Positions 35,121-46,554 of a DNA stretch of 64,000 nt are shown here, piece by piece (position 1 is the first letter of the stretch; every line of letters begins with the position of its first letter). The translations under genes were made by a program, and so were the position numbers. This DNA comes from Rapana venosa (taxonomy: Eukaryota; Mollusca; Gastropoda; Neogastropoda; Muricidae), in assembly GCA_028751875.1 (NCBI GenBank), contig CM054134.1:41656826-41720825 (forward strand), read 5' to 3'. Below the pieces are notes generated by a model. It was not told where the DNA came from. It worked only from the letters and a program-made list of their open reading frames with translations, and did not search any database.

Positions 35121-38100
35121 AATAAGTTCTAGACCTCGCGCTGGGACTGCACGGCGTAGAGGCGCGTCTCCCGGGTGGCGGATGGGAGATTGCACCGTGG
35201 ACCAACGCAGTCTAAGGGAAGGCCACCCTGACAGAAAACCACTGGCCCTCCAAGTATGGGGGTTGGGCAGAAGGCCAACTACCTACTCCCGGAAAAAAAT
35301 TAAAAGTTACAGAAACTATTAACATCACTTCAAATCAAGCCCTGGGGGGAGCGGGGATCGCCGGTACTGGCATCATGACGACGATGGGTGAAAGCCTGCG
35401 GGAAGCTCACCGTCCGACAAGGTCCTTTGCAAGCCCCAAAACTACCCTTAACATCCGACATTGGAACGTTAGGACAATGTACAGAGGAGGCGCAGCAGCA
35501 CAGATCGCGAGAGAGATGGCAGAATACCAACTGCACATTCTTGGAATCAGCGAGTCCAGATGGACAGGAGCTGGAAAAATTAAGCTAGCATCAGGACAGA
35601 CAGTGATATACAGTGGAGACGAACAACTACACGAGGGAGGAGTCGCCATCATGATGAGCCAGGACGCAGTGAAGTCTCTCATGGAATGGACACCAGTCAA
35701 CAAGAGGATCATTATAGCAAGATTCTACTCCAAATACAGACGGATGACAGTTATACAAGTGTACGCACCGCACAACGAGAGGGAAGACTAGGAAAAGGAG
35801 CAGTTCTACCAACAACTCCAGGAAACAGCGGACGGGTGCAACAAGAACGACATCATCATCATCATGGGAGACTTAAACGTAAAAGTGGGAAATGACAACA
35901 CTGGATACGAAAGGACAATGGGTACTCATGGACTTGGGAGACAGAACGACAATGGACAGAGACTATGCGAGTTTAGCCAGCTGAATGGACTAGTTATCAC
36001 AGGAACTCTATTCCCACACAAAGACATTCACAAAGCAACATGGACATCAGCGGACGGAAGAGTGAAAAACCAAATTGACCACCTATTGATCAGCAGACAG
36101 TGGAGATCATCAGTACAAGACTGCCGAGTACAGGGGGGAGCAAATACCAACAGCGATCACTACCTGGTGAAGACGAGGATAAATTAGACTCAGCTCACGC
36201 AGAAACAACAACAACACCAAGACAAGACTGGACGTTGAACGACTGAAGGACGAAGATATAAGAAAGAAATTCTGCAACGCAGTGAAGACCAAACTCGAAG
36301 AGAACAGAACCGAAACTGAAGATGTAGAAGAGGTGTGGGAATATCAGAAGAACGCCTACATCAAATCAGCAGAAGAGGTCCTTGGCTACAGAAAGGGGAA
36401 GAGCAAGTCATGGATCAGTGAGAATAGCTGGAAGCTGATCGATGAGAAGAAGCGCATCAACATAAGAATCAACAGTACACACTCGGAGAGGATACAGAAT
36501 AGAATGAAGGAAACATACAAGGAAAAAGACAAGGAGGTGAAAAGAAGCGTAGGAGAGGACAAGAGGAGATGGATGTCAGAAAAAGCAGAGGAGAGCGCAG
36601 AAACGCAGCAGAGAATGGGAGACAGAAAGAACTGTACAGCATTGTGAAACAGCTCACCAACCAAGGCACTAGACCCGTAGCAGCAGTGAAGAATAAAAAC
36701 GGGGAGCTGCTAAAGAATCAAGAGGCCACGCTGAGGAGATGGGGGAGAACACTTCCAGGAAGTTCTCAACAGGGATGCACCGATGAACCACCAACATGAT
36801 GACCAGGGGGAGGTGGAAGAACTAGACATCTCAGCAGAAGAACCAAAACCCTCCATGAAATCAAGAAAGCACTGAAGACCCTAAGGAACGGAAAAAACAC
36901 CAGGAGCAGACCAGATCACAGCAGAGATGCTAAAAGCAGACATTGAACAGACCGGCAAGGAACTGAAACGGATATTTGACCTCGTCTGGGAAAAGGAGAC
37001 AGTACCAACACAATGGACGAAAGGACTCATATGCAAGATTCCAAAGAAAGGAAATCTTCAGGAGTGTGGAAATGGCGTGGGATTACACTACTACCCTTGG
37101 CCAGTAAGGTGCTCAGCAAGATTTATCATCAACAGAAATACAAGGGGAAATAGACGCATCTCTCAGAAAAGAACAAGCTGGATTTCGAAAGGGGAGGGGG
37201 AACTGTCGGCCAAATATTTATACTCAGGAACATCTTGGAACAAGTCAACGAATGGAACGCGACCCTTTTACATACACTTCATTAACTTTGAAAAGGCCTT
37301 TGACTCCATACACCGAGACAGTCTTGGATCATCATGCGTCAATATGGAATCCCACAGAAAAAATCATCCAGATGGTCAGAGACAATGTACGAGGACTTTC
37401 AGTGCTCCGTCATTGTGACAACGAAAACAACAGACTGGTTCCCAGTGATTACCGGGGTGAAACAGGGATGCTGCATGTCAGGATTCTCTTCTTCTTGTGA
37501 TAGACTGGGTGATGAGAAGAACAGTGGGAAGGTGAGAGAAATGGGATAAGATGGAACTCATGAACATGTTAGAAGACCTGACTTGCAGGGCGACATCGCC
37601 TCCTTTCATCAACCCTGAACCATCTACAACACAAAACTAAAAGACTGGAAGACAAGGCAGCAAAGGTTGGACTCAAGCTGAATGGACAGAAGTGCAAAGC
37701 CATGAAAGTAACAGCAGGAACATCGACGGCTGAGGGTTGGAGATCAGGAAGTTGAAGAGGTGGAGAACTTCACTATCTCGGAGCAAACGTCACCAAAGAC
37801 GGAGGAGGAACAGCAGACCTCAAGAAGAGAGTAGCACTGGCCAGTGCGCAGATGAAACGATTATCCAAATCTGGCAAATGGGAGACATCGGCAGAAAAAC
37901 CCAAAACATCCCTTTTCAAGAGCCTTGTTTTGTCAGTTCTTCTCTACGGATGTGAGACCTGGAAATTAACGAAAGGAGAAGAAGAGAAACTAGACATTTT
38001 CCAAACCAAATGTCTGAGGAGAATCTTCAAGATCCCATGGCAAGAACACATTGCCAACAAGACAGTCTTGGAAATAGCAGGAGCAGAAAAAATCAGCCAG

Positions 38101-38391
38101 GAGATTAGAAGACGGAGATGGAACTGGATCGGACATGTCCTAAGAAAGGACAGGAGTGACGACTGTGCTGTTGCCCGCAGATGGACACCTGAAGGGAGAA
38201 GGAAAAGGGGACACCCAAAAACAACATGGCGACGAATGGTAGAAGAGCGGAACGACGCAGGCTGGAGCACGTGGAACGCTGCACGATGCACAGCTACAGA
38301 CCGGAACCAGTGGAGGAATGACGTTCGAGCCTTGTGTGCCTCCTGGCACAGAGAGAATTAAGGTAAGGTAAGGTAAGGAATAAGTTCTAGA
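35121..38391 (+). mobile_element. RTE-like LINE, nearly full length, with 13-bp target-site duplication
   Basis: AATAAGTTCTAGA flanks the insert at 35121-35133 and 38379-38391, so the element is 35134-38378. It ends in a short (AAGGT)n tail. A GC-rich 5' UTR of about 240 bp leads to an ATG at 35375. The AP-type endonuclease follows: IRHWNVRTMY, GISESRWTGAG, IMGDLNVKVGN and NTNSDHYLV for the catalytic His region, close to Bov-B type proteins. One TAG (35789) breaks it, in frame on both sides. Reverse transcriptase pieces (SIVKQLTNQG, MLKADIEQTGKEL, HFINFEKAFDSIHRDS, VITGVKQGCCMSG) lie in shifting frames, and the FADD box near 37585 is destroyed. The C-terminus is open at 37852-38361 (LYGCETWKLTKGEE, RRRRWNWIGHVLRKD, HPKTTWRRM) with a stop just before the tail. 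It is inactive but young enough to keep its target duplication. Confidence 0.92.
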
Positions 38392-38693
38392 GGCTTCCAT
38401 AATGATTTACAGTAGGCCTAACCAAAGATGTTTGTGTAGTTTCGTAATGTTCTGGCCCCAGTATAAGTCACGAACTGATCGAGCTCTTATTTAGTGAGAG
38501 TAGCTAGTCACAGAGTTTGGGTTGTTCATCCAAGATGTTTGTTCAAAGGATATTTCCTTTTTATTTTGGAACTTGTACTGGAAATGAATATCGTTTTGAA
38601 CTGGTTCAGTAGAATAAAAGAAATCAAACTTGATTCCTGAGTCAATTAAATTGTGCTCTGTCTGGATGGGATTCACGAGAGATAGGAACCAAC

Positions 38694-38854
38694 TCTTGGC
38701 ATTTTAGAAGCTTTCTTCTACCCCTACTGGAGTGCTCTCATAACGAAGAGTTTGTGTGTGTGTGTTCTTTCTTTAATTTAACGTCTGTTCACTGAAGGTG
38801 ATATTAGACCAAAGATAAAGTGTTACAATATATAGAGAACGTGTGTGTGCATGC

Positions 38855-38893
<39 letters not shown>

Positions 38894-39203
38894 ACCTATT
38901 AGTGTCTGTGCACTAGGCTAGATAAAAGAAAAAACAACAAAGAAATTATGGGAGGAACGGGATGGGGGGCATTGAACAGCTTAAACTGCAGCAAGAACAA
39001 TTACAAAAGTTTGCCAACAGGGCTTCTAACTAAACAACTATCTCCAACATAACCACATTATCGGCCAATAATTGTTCAAATGACATATTTGAAATCTTTA
39101 CTTGTGTGTGTGTTGTGTGTGTGTGTGTGTGTGTTTCAGGTGAAGCTGAGGGCTAATGCTAGCATATTTTTGGCAGATGACAAAACACAGCCACAGAACT
39201 CAT
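38694..39203. other. Intergenic, TG microsatellites
   Basis: TG runs lie at about 38752-38764, 38852-38890 and 39103-39134. No gene was recognised. Confidence 0.5.
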
Positions 39204-39535
39204 GGGGACAGGATAGCCTGGTGGTTAGAATGATGCGCATCGCGCTCGTGATCTCCTGACCGGGGTTCGAATCTCGTTCAAGAGGATTTTTCCTCTAGAG
39301 TTAACATCAGTGCCGACTCCACTCTGCCCAAAAGTCCGTCGGATGAGATTATAAACCGAGGTCCCGTAGGTGAACGCATGCAGAAGATCTTGGGCACTGG
39401 AACCCGTGTGCTGGTGGGAACGGATGACAACTTACAAAACTGCATACACATGGGGACTGGGTGTGAAAAAAGTACAAGAGTGCTTATTCCATTATCCTCG
39501 AAATAAAAGAATGAATAAAATAAAAACAACGGACC
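39204..39535 (+). mobile_element. SINE family A, full-length copy
   Basis: The tRNA-like A box (GATAGCCTGGTGGTTAGAA) and B box (GGGGTTCGAATCTCG) are followed by a body containing AAAAGTCCGTCGGATGAGAT and CATACACATGGGGACTG. The tail ends TTATCCTCGAAATAAAAGAA. Short matching flanks (AACTCAT) may be the target duplication. It lies upstream of the SF1 start. Confidence 0.8.
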
Positions 39536-39916
39536 ATAAAACTCATCGATTGACCTCACATCTAGGCTGTACATGGGCTGTGCAGTACTTTCCTGCCCAG
39601 GCAGAATTGTGCTAGGCCCCTAGGCCTATTTTGGGGGGGTCCCAGAAGCTCAAATGGGATTCATTACTTGCGACCACAGTCCATAAATTGGATAAGTCGG
39701 CTGGGACTCTGATATTATCTCAAACGAAAAAAATAACAGTTCGCTCGAAATAAAAGAATAAATAGGCTAAATATAGGTCTAGTCTAGGCCTTAAATTAAA
39801 AAAAAAATCCCACAAAGCAACACAACGTCATTTCCGGCTTCATTGACAGGTTGAGCGGTGGAAGACACCGAACGAAGCAATTTTGTTGGAATTCAGAGTC
39901 AGTTTTGTCATTGACC
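39536..39916 (+). promoter_or_regulatory. Presumed SF1 promoter and 5' UTR
   Basis: Sequence just upstream of the SF1 ATG becomes CpG-containing at 39820-39916 (AACGTCATTTCCGG, TTGAGCGGTGG, CACCGAACGAAGC). No TATA box was seen, as is common for housekeeping genes. The assignment rests on position only. Confidence 0.35.
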
Positions 39917-39956
39917 ATGTTCGGAGCTCCGCAGGGACTTAAACGCCCTCTAGACA
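39917..39956 (+). CDS. SF1: Splicing factor 1 (SF1/BBP), exon 1
   Basis: ATG at 39917 (A at -3) opens MFGAPQGLKRPLD plus one base, then a donor (GACA|GTAAGA). The leftover A is completed by TG at the next exon to give Met14, so phase agrees across a 9.3-kb intron. The N-terminus of SF1 is short and varied between animals before its basic KRxRW motif, so homology alone cannot prove this exon. The support is phase, donor quality, initiation context and the CpG-bearing flank. Confidence 0.65.
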
Positions 39957-40379
39957 GTAAGATTGGTTTGTTGTTGCTTTTATATCTCGAAGTGATTGTG
40001 TTTGTTACTATGCTTTCGTTGTTAATGAATGCCAACATGGCTGAAACTGAAAGCTTTGCCTTGTTACATAAACTGCAGGACTCGTCCTGAATATTAGTAG
40101 TGTTCAGCTAAATTGGCTTTGATTATTCAAGATGGATTTTACGAATTTATTCAATTGTACTTAATTGATGGGTATAATTTATGTTTATTTGGTAAGAGAA
40201 GTGAGAGAATATGAGATAGTTTTGGCTCTTCAGTTTCTACCATGTCCTTCCGCTCCACCTATAGAAACGTGGTGCGCATGCGTGCCTACATGGCTTTGGT
40301 ACACTCCTGCTTTAGATTTTTTGCCTGTTTGGCTACACACCAGCAATAATAAATCGCTCATTTCTTTCTGTTTTTCCAT

Positions 40380-40780
40380 GCCACTTATATTCGTACAAAT
40401 AAAAACCACTTTTTGTGAATGACAAGCCTCTGACTCAACATGTGATTTTGAAAATTTGGTAGGCTTGAAATTTTTTAATTTTTCAGCAAACATTGTACTC
40501 CCACAGCTTTGTGGTCTGATAGGTAGTTCTTTACTCAATTACTGCAATATGCTTGCAAGGGGTCAACATTGTAGGAATACAAGCAATCTTTGATGATATT
40601 TCCAACTTTCTCATGACTACCTAGTATTGCTCTATGTCCTCAATCCCAATAACAAGTGCACAGTACATTTTGTCATACTTTAAAAAATCTCTGAAAATCA
40701 CCAACATTGTTTTCCACTCCAACTCTATAGAAGATAATTCATGACCCACAAATTATTACCCTGTGTACCCTGTATTTTTT
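40380..40780 (+). repeat. Dispersed repeat R, copy 2
   Basis: The same segment order as copy 1: AAATAAAAACCACTTTTTGT, CCTCTGACTCAACA, TTTGGTAGGC, TTGTAGGAATACAAGCAAT, ATGTCCTCAATCCC and AACAAGTGCACAGTACA. Orientation is plus, as in the other two copies. Confidence 0.7.
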
Positions 40781-41330
40781 TCTTTAGGCAGACCTGCCTA
40801 CCCCTACGATATTATTGTATTTTTACAATTTAAAAAAAAATCCCAAATAAAATAGAAATTTACTGTAAAAAATATGATTTTGACACCCCCCCAAAACCCC
40901 CCCCCCCCAAAACCCCCCCAAAAAAAACAACCCCAACAACAACAAAAAAAACAAAACAACAACCCCAAACAAACCACAAAACCCCCCCTGAAAAAAAAAC
41001 AGGAAAAAAAAATAGTGAAACTACCGAAAAGTGTTTAAGGGATGTAACTCTTCCATGCTGATTACTTTCCTAAAAACAAACCTGGTGATTTATTTGCTAT
41101 CAAACTGTCAAAGTATGAGTGAAAGTGTTACAGTTGGTCACTAAGAGCAAGGTTGTTTTTAAGGAATCTGGTTTTGGTTTTTATCTCATTTTATGCAGGG
41201 TTGATGTGGGGTTTTTTCCCCCCAAAATCGGTGCCCATCCTGGGTTGACCCTTAATGGTTGACCAGGGCGTTGATACAGGAAATGACAGTAGAGTTGGTT
41301 TTATACCCTGTTTTACCCTGTGAGCGCTTT

Positions 41331-41392
41331 GATTTGTTGCTTTACAAGATTCAGCGCTATATAAATTCCATACATTATCATTATCATTATCT
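41331..41392 (+). mobile_element. LINE 3' tail, short copy
   Basis: GAGCGCTTTGATTTGTTGC, CAAGATTCAGCGCTATATAA and ATTCCATACATTATCATT match the tail family of 15663 and 27709. The copy ends in (CATTAT)n. Confidence 0.7.
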
Positions 41393-42054
41393 TTGTTAGG
41401 TCAGAGTGGTCACTTGGTACAAGTGAACTTTATCTGTTGAAAGAAGGGGGGGAGGGGGGGCATGTGGAAAGTATCAACCATGAAGATCGGGTTTCAAGAA
41501 ATCGATGGTCAAGCAGCTCTCTCTATATATATACAAGGCAGATAGGTGAAGAGGGTTGGTAGGAGGTGGGGGGGGGGGGGGGGGGGGGACTTTCACAGCC
41601 AAGTGTTCGGTCAGAGTGCAAGGGGTCCCCTCTTTTTTTTTTTAATCACTAGAAACCCTACAGCAACTGTTGTCGCCCTGTCAAAGTGATGTTTATATAT
41701 AATATAGCAGGCCTACCAGCTTCCCCCATCTTTTTCATGAACAGCCCCCCCCTTCCCCCCCATCTCTCTCTCACACACACACGCACTTGCTTTCTCTCCC
41801 TCACCCACATACACACTCTCTCTCTCTTGCCCTCTCTCTCTCTTACATACATATGCACTCACTCACACTCACACATGCTCTCTCTCTCACACATACACTC
41901 TCTCTTTTTCTCTCTCTCTCTCACACCTGTTTCATGTCGAAACGGGCAGAATTCAAATCAGCCATGCGGACGTCCATCCTGATGCTAAAACTAGTAAAAG
42001 AGCCGTGTCCTATTAGGACTGACCCTCACCTATCTCTTCTGGGGGGATCTTTTG

Positions 42055-42309
42055 CTACGGTGTGATGATGTGGAGACGAACCCTGGACCCCCCTCCCCTA
42101 AATCTGCTGGCCAAGCACACAAGCTGAGGCAAACCAGCTTGACAAGTGGTGCTGGTGGTCATCGCACCATCACAGGGAAATGTGCTCGGAAAACCAAAGC
42201 AAGTGCTGATGCAACCACCAGCACACCTACAACCCTACACTGTAGACAGGAGTCCTCTCCTACAGTGACTGAGGAAACAACATTTACCATGATGACGGCC
42301 AAGATATAG
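42055..42309 (+). pseudogene. LINE N-terminal frame with 2A ribosome-skipping motif
   Basis: In frame the text reads YLFWGDLLLRCDDVETNPGP, then Pro-rich and Thr/Ser-rich sequence to a stop at 42309. D-V-E-x-N-P-G-P with a hydrophobic LLLR lead is the 2A signature, at which ribosomes release the upstream chain and restart at the final Pro. 2A-like motifs are documented in APE-type LINEs of several animals. The frame is closed upstream by a TAA (41995), so the original start is lost in this copy. Confidence 0.7.
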
Positions 42310-42392
42310 AAAGTGAACTTGTTAAAGACAACAACAGAGAGTATGAAGAACCAGATGCAAGTGTTGACAGTGTTGATGCCTTAAAAGAGGAA

Positions 42393-42875
42393 ATGTGTGG
42401 TATTAGACAAGACGTTAACAATCTTAGGACTGAAAATGCAGAGTTGAAACAATCAAATACAGAACTAATGGATAGGGTGGGAAAATTAGAAAAGAGAGCA
42501 GATGATCAAGGACAGTCAAGGTGGAACATCATAATTATTCATGGCATGGAAAAGAAAAGTAATGAGACTGGAGCTGACTGTGAAATGGTTGTAAAAAATC
42601 TTTCGGAAAAAATGGATGTAGCAGATGTCAAGTTTGATAGAGTGCACAGGATAAATTCTAAATCCAACTCCCCCATTATTGCCAGGTGTTGTTTCTATCA
42701 AGATAAGTTTAGGATATTGAAGGCAAAAACTTGTCTGAAAGGTTCAAGGATTTTTTTAGATGAACGATTTTCCCAAACTGTCACAGTTTTTGAGAAATTG
42801 GGAAATTGGCCCATATTTGGGAAGAGTCTGGGGCAGACAAAAAAATGTGGAATGGCTTTGTCATTTGATCATTAA
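42393..42875 (+). pseudogene. LINE ORF1-like RNA-binding protein remnant
   Basis: The 160-residue frame begins with a heptad-like coiled coil (VNNLRTENAELKQSNTELMD and RVGKLEKRAD) and then a segment like the RRM of LINE ORF1 proteins: RWNIIIIHGMEKK, VKFDRVHRINSK, PIIARCCFYQDKFRILKA. The end is out of register with family members. In related elements this protein coats the LINE RNA. Confidence 0.6.
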
Positions 42876-43199
42876 GGGCAAAAGGGTGATTTTTAATGAT
42901 CTTCGAAAAAGAGAATAGCTTTTTGGCGGGCCCTAATCATTTCCCTAGTTCAAATTTACGGGTGGAAAAGTAAACTACACCGGTCACTCGCCCCCGTTAG
43001 ACACTCAGTAAAAAGGGCTTCGCCTGTGAGGCATGACAATCACCCCGTGCGGGCTGATAAAGACAGGTCTTACTTGGCCCGGCCTACTAGGGGTTTTTGC
43101 AGTCTTCTAATAAAGAGCCTTTTTAATTGATGATTATGTGCTTTTGAAAACTTAATTCTGTGTTTGTCTATCAGTGTAAATTTGTGAAAGTTTAGTCTA

Positions 43200-43830
43200 G
43201 ATGGTGTTGACAATTGAAATTTGGGAATACACCTTTTCATTTTTTTTCTTGGAACGTAAAGGGATTGTTTTTAAAACTGTCTGATAAGTGATAGAGATTT
43301 TTTATCTTATGTGCGTAGCTTTGATTTTATGTCTGACAGAAACATTCCTGGAAAATATCCAGCCAGATGTTTTTACTGGCTGTAAGTGTAAGGCCTTCTG
43401 TAAGTCGGCAATGAAAGTTAGCCATCAGGGGAGGCGATCTAGTGGATAAGTTTGTTTAATAAGGCATGAGTTAACTGCCCTTGTGAATTGTTTAGATGTT
43501 TCATACCCTAATATTTGCATTTTTCTCTGTGACAAATCTCTATTGTGTACATCAAGATATGTATTGCTTGTATCATGTATGTGTGTATATCCCACCTGAA
43601 GGTTCATCTTTTTAATAACATTTTTGACAATAATAATGGAATTGCTATGTTGGAAGAATGTTTAGTAAATTGTGTGGTGACATTGGATGAAGTAGATATA
43701 ATACTATGTGGAGACTTAAACAGCAGGACCTCAAACTTTTCTTGTCAGCATGTAGGAAATGACTTTAGTTCAGATAGCCAAAGTAAAAAGTGTGTCTCTC
43801 AGCAGCAATCATAATTCTGTTATCAATAAT
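43200..43830 (+). pseudogene. LINE endonuclease traces
   Basis: Short in-frame islands (IILCGDLNSRTSNF at about 43697 and VYIPPEG-like text at about 43580) correspond to the AP-endonuclease of the same element. They are separated by stops and frameshifts. 42876-43200 shows nothing clear. Confidence 0.45.
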
Positions 43831-44477
43831 TATGGTAAATTATTATTGAATATGTGCACTGCTCTTAGTTTATCAATTCTAAAAGTTTATCAATTCTAAA
43901 TGGCATATATAATGGTGACCAACAAGGAAGCTACACATACATCTCTGACGGAGGATGCAGTGTTAATGATTATTTTTTAGTTTCAGATGATTTGTTCTCT
44001 TAGATTTTTTACACAAGCCGCTTGTTTGTTGTGAGCGTTCTGATTCCGATCACCTTCCTGTTGAATTATATAATAATGCAGTGTATAATACATGTGTGGT
44101 AACCGAGGAGCCATCTGTTATGGAAAAGTTTGTATGGAATGAAAACAAACTCTCACTCTCAGTTTATAAAGAAAATCTCCACGATGTGAACATGTGTGAA
44201 TTTTTTAAAATGCCTTTCAGATGATTGTTGAGAACATTAATGAAGCTCTAGATTTGTTTAATGGTTTCATAAAAGCCAGTGCTGAATGTATGAAGGAACA
44301 GGTACTGTATATCAATAAAGGTCCATCAAATGATACTTGGTTTGATAATGAATGTAAAAGTATGAAATATAAGGTCAGAAAACTTTTGAAGACTTTCTGA
44401 AAAACATTTTAAAAAACGAGGACAAAAACCTGTACTGTGTCACAAGAAGGGAATATAAACATGCTTGAACGGAAAAA

Positions 44478-44790
44478 GAAACGGGATGGCCTAGTGGTTA
44501 GAACACTGCGCTCGCAATCTGATGGGTTTGATTCCCATTCAAGGGGATATTTTCCTCTGGAGTTCCCCAAAAGTCTTTCGGATGAGACTATAAACCGAGG
44601 CCCTGTGTGTGAACACATGCAGAACATCTTGCGCACATGTTAAATCCTGTTCCACTTTTTGTAAGAGTAGGCCATTGTGTGCCGTGGGAACAGATGACAG
44701 AATTTACAAAACTGCATACACACGGGGACTGGATGTAAAAAAGCACATAAGTGCTTATTCTATTATCCTCGATATAAAAGAATTAAATTT
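44478..44790 (+). mobile_element. SINE family A inserted into the LINE
   Basis: AACGGGATGGCCTAGTGGTT (A box) and GGGTTTGATTCCCATTC (B box) head a full-length copy ending TTATCCTCGATATAAAAG. It interrupts LINE coding text that reads REYKHA.TEK just before it. Confidence 0.8.
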
Positions 44791-44936
44791 TTTAAAAATC
44801 CCAAACAACCCCAGTATAATAAGACCTTACTTGCAGATATGATATCATCAGTCTCTTTTGAAGTCCAGATCTGGAAAAGTGTTAAGAAGGCGTCATTTAG
44901 AAAAAGTCAACCAAAGAATAGTATATCAGTTGACAG

Positions 44937-45870
44937 ATGGTTTCAACGTTTCAAAACCGTGTTGGAGAAAGACTCAACTCCATGATTACTGATGTTGACA
45001 GTGATGGAACTGAGGAAGATTTTGATCGTCCCATATCTAAAGATGAAATATTAGTGGCACTTAGAAAACTAAAGAGTGAGAAAGCAGCTGGTCCTGATCA
45101 AACCATTGGTGAATTGCTAAAATATGGAGGTGAAAATATTGTGCTTTTCCTTCTGAAACTTATTCAACAAAATTTTTGATGATGGGTCTTTTTCCAGATA
45201 ACTGGGCTGAGTCTATAATTCTAACATTACATAAAAAGGGTGATGTTGATAACCCTAATAACTACCAGGGAATTTCTCTTAGTGACACAAGTAGTAAGTT
45301 ATACAATACTATCATTAACAATAGGTTACAGGAATGGGTTATGAAAAATAATATTACAGGTGACTACCAAGCTGGTTTTAAGAGAAGATACTCCACTATA
45401 GATCATATGTTTACTCTGCTTGCGTTTGTACAGAAACAGTTTGCTCATAACCGTAAGCGCTACGTAGCATTTATTGACTTTGAAAAAGCATTTGATTCTG
45501 TTAACAGGAACTTGTGGCCTATTCTCCGGAAAAATGGTGTGAAGAGTAAATTATTACAATGTTTGAGAGCCATGTATCAGAAATTCAGAAGCAGAATAAG
45601 ATGTGGAACTAAAGTGACTTGACATAATATACTGTACAACTGGTGTTAAACAAGGCGATGTATGTAGCCCCTTATTGTTTTCTGTTTTTATCTGAGTTAG
45701 CCAGAGATGTCATCAATAATGGTAAACATGGTGCCACTTTCCCCCAAGATTTCACAGAATTGTTTATTCTTCTGCTTGCTGATGATGTTATCCTGCTATC
45801 TGAAACAGTTGTAGGCTTACAAAAGCAGTTACATAGCTTAAACAGTGCTGCAACATCACTTGATCTTAGG
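44937..45870 (+). pseudogene. LINE reverse transcriptase
   Basis: The conserved blocks are readable: SKDEILVALRKLKSEKAAGP, PDNWAESIILTLHKKGD, NYQGISLSDTSSKLYNTII, AFIDFEKAFDSVNR, then after a frameshift near 45620 GVKQGDVCSPLL and LLADDVILLSE, with LADD as the catalytic box (usual F/YxDD). Stops and shifts make it dead. An open frame 45643-46179 seems to continue but crosses into the next insert, so it is a chimera of two elements. Confidence 0.8.
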
Positions 45871-45874
45871 GTTA

Positions 45875-46412
45875 AATCTGAATCTGTGCCACAGAGAGTA
45901 AACTATAAAATCAGTACCCTCAGTTACAAATGTCTCCACAAAACAGCACCCGCCTACCTCTGTGAATGTCTTGACTTGTACACTCTTTCTCGTTCTCTCA
46001 GCTCTGCTGCAGATACCTTGTCCTTACAAATACCTAGATTCAACCAATCCATCATCGGCTGTCACTCTTTCTCTATTTGTGGTCCATCGATCTGGAATGA
46101 CCTCCCTCTCTCTCTCCGCCAAAAGCATTCTTATGACACGTTTAAATCCAGTCTCAAGACTTATTTATTTCAAACCTAAGATTTTCCTCTCCTGCTTCAT
46201 CTCGTAGCTTTTCCCTGCTTTCAACAGCCAAGATTCTGTCACCCTGCCAGGGTGTGTGACCTGTGTGTGTGTGCGTGTGTGCACATTTAGACTTGATGGA
46301 ACTATAATTGTTACTGGTTGTATGACTGTGTAAGAATGAGTTGAGTGCCAGCGCTTTGTTTTGTCTCTGCAAGATATAGCGCTATATAAATTCCATTTAT
46401 TATTATTATTAT
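45875..46412 (+). mobile_element. 3' end of another LINE inserted into the reverse transcriptase
   Basis: The coding part reads SVPQRVNYKISTLSYKCLHK, TAPAYLCECLDLYTLSRSLS and GPSIWNDLPLSLRQ, then FKSSLKTYLF and a stop. This is the C-terminal module of L2/CR1/jockey-type ORF2 proteins. A 3' UTR follows and ends with GCGCTATATAAATTCC and (ATT)n. The host LINE frame (LDLRV | NIVVFRKGG) resumes immediately after, with only TTAA shared at the edges. Confidence 0.8.
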
Positions 46413-46554
46413 TTAATGAGTAATATTGTTGTATTCAGAAAAGGTGGTTATTTAGCTGCTCATGAAAAATGGTTGTACAATGGAAAAGTCATGCCTGTGA
46501 TTGATGTATATATATATATTAGGCCTAGGCCTATGACATATATTCATCTTGCAC

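Larger units (their letters stand above)
35056..38693. repeat. Right arm of the HSE-bearing inverted repeat, split by a LINE
   Basis: The arm is 35056-35133 joined to 38379-38693 once the LINE insert is set aside. Its outer part (38575-38690, AATCAAACTTGATTCCTGAG to GATAGGAACC) pairs with 32051-32160. Its inner part carries the HSE at 35087 and a weaker repeat of it (AAGTTCTAGAGGCTTCCATA), then TATAAG at about 38462. Without the insert, the HSE and TATAAG would be roughly 110-120 bp apart, a promoter-like spacing. Confidence 0.55.
41930..46540 (+). mobile_element. LINE with 2A motif, decayed, carrying nested inserts
   Basis: Parts in order: an N-terminal frame ending in a 2A motif (42055-42309), a coiled-coil/RRM-like ORF1 (42393-42875), endonuclease traces (about 43545-43800, including IILCGDLNSRTSNF), a SINE insert (44478-44790), reverse transcriptase (44937-45870), a foreign LINE end (45875-46412), and the resumed reverse transcriptase frame NIVVFRKGGYLAAHEKWLYN (46416-46520). 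It lies inside SF1 intron 1. All parts carry frameshifts or stops. No target duplication was found. Confidence 0.8.

Noticed and set aside
45643..46179. A novel reverse-transcriptase fusion protein
   Set aside because: It crosses from one LINE into the inserted 3' end of another; the host frame resumes at 46416.
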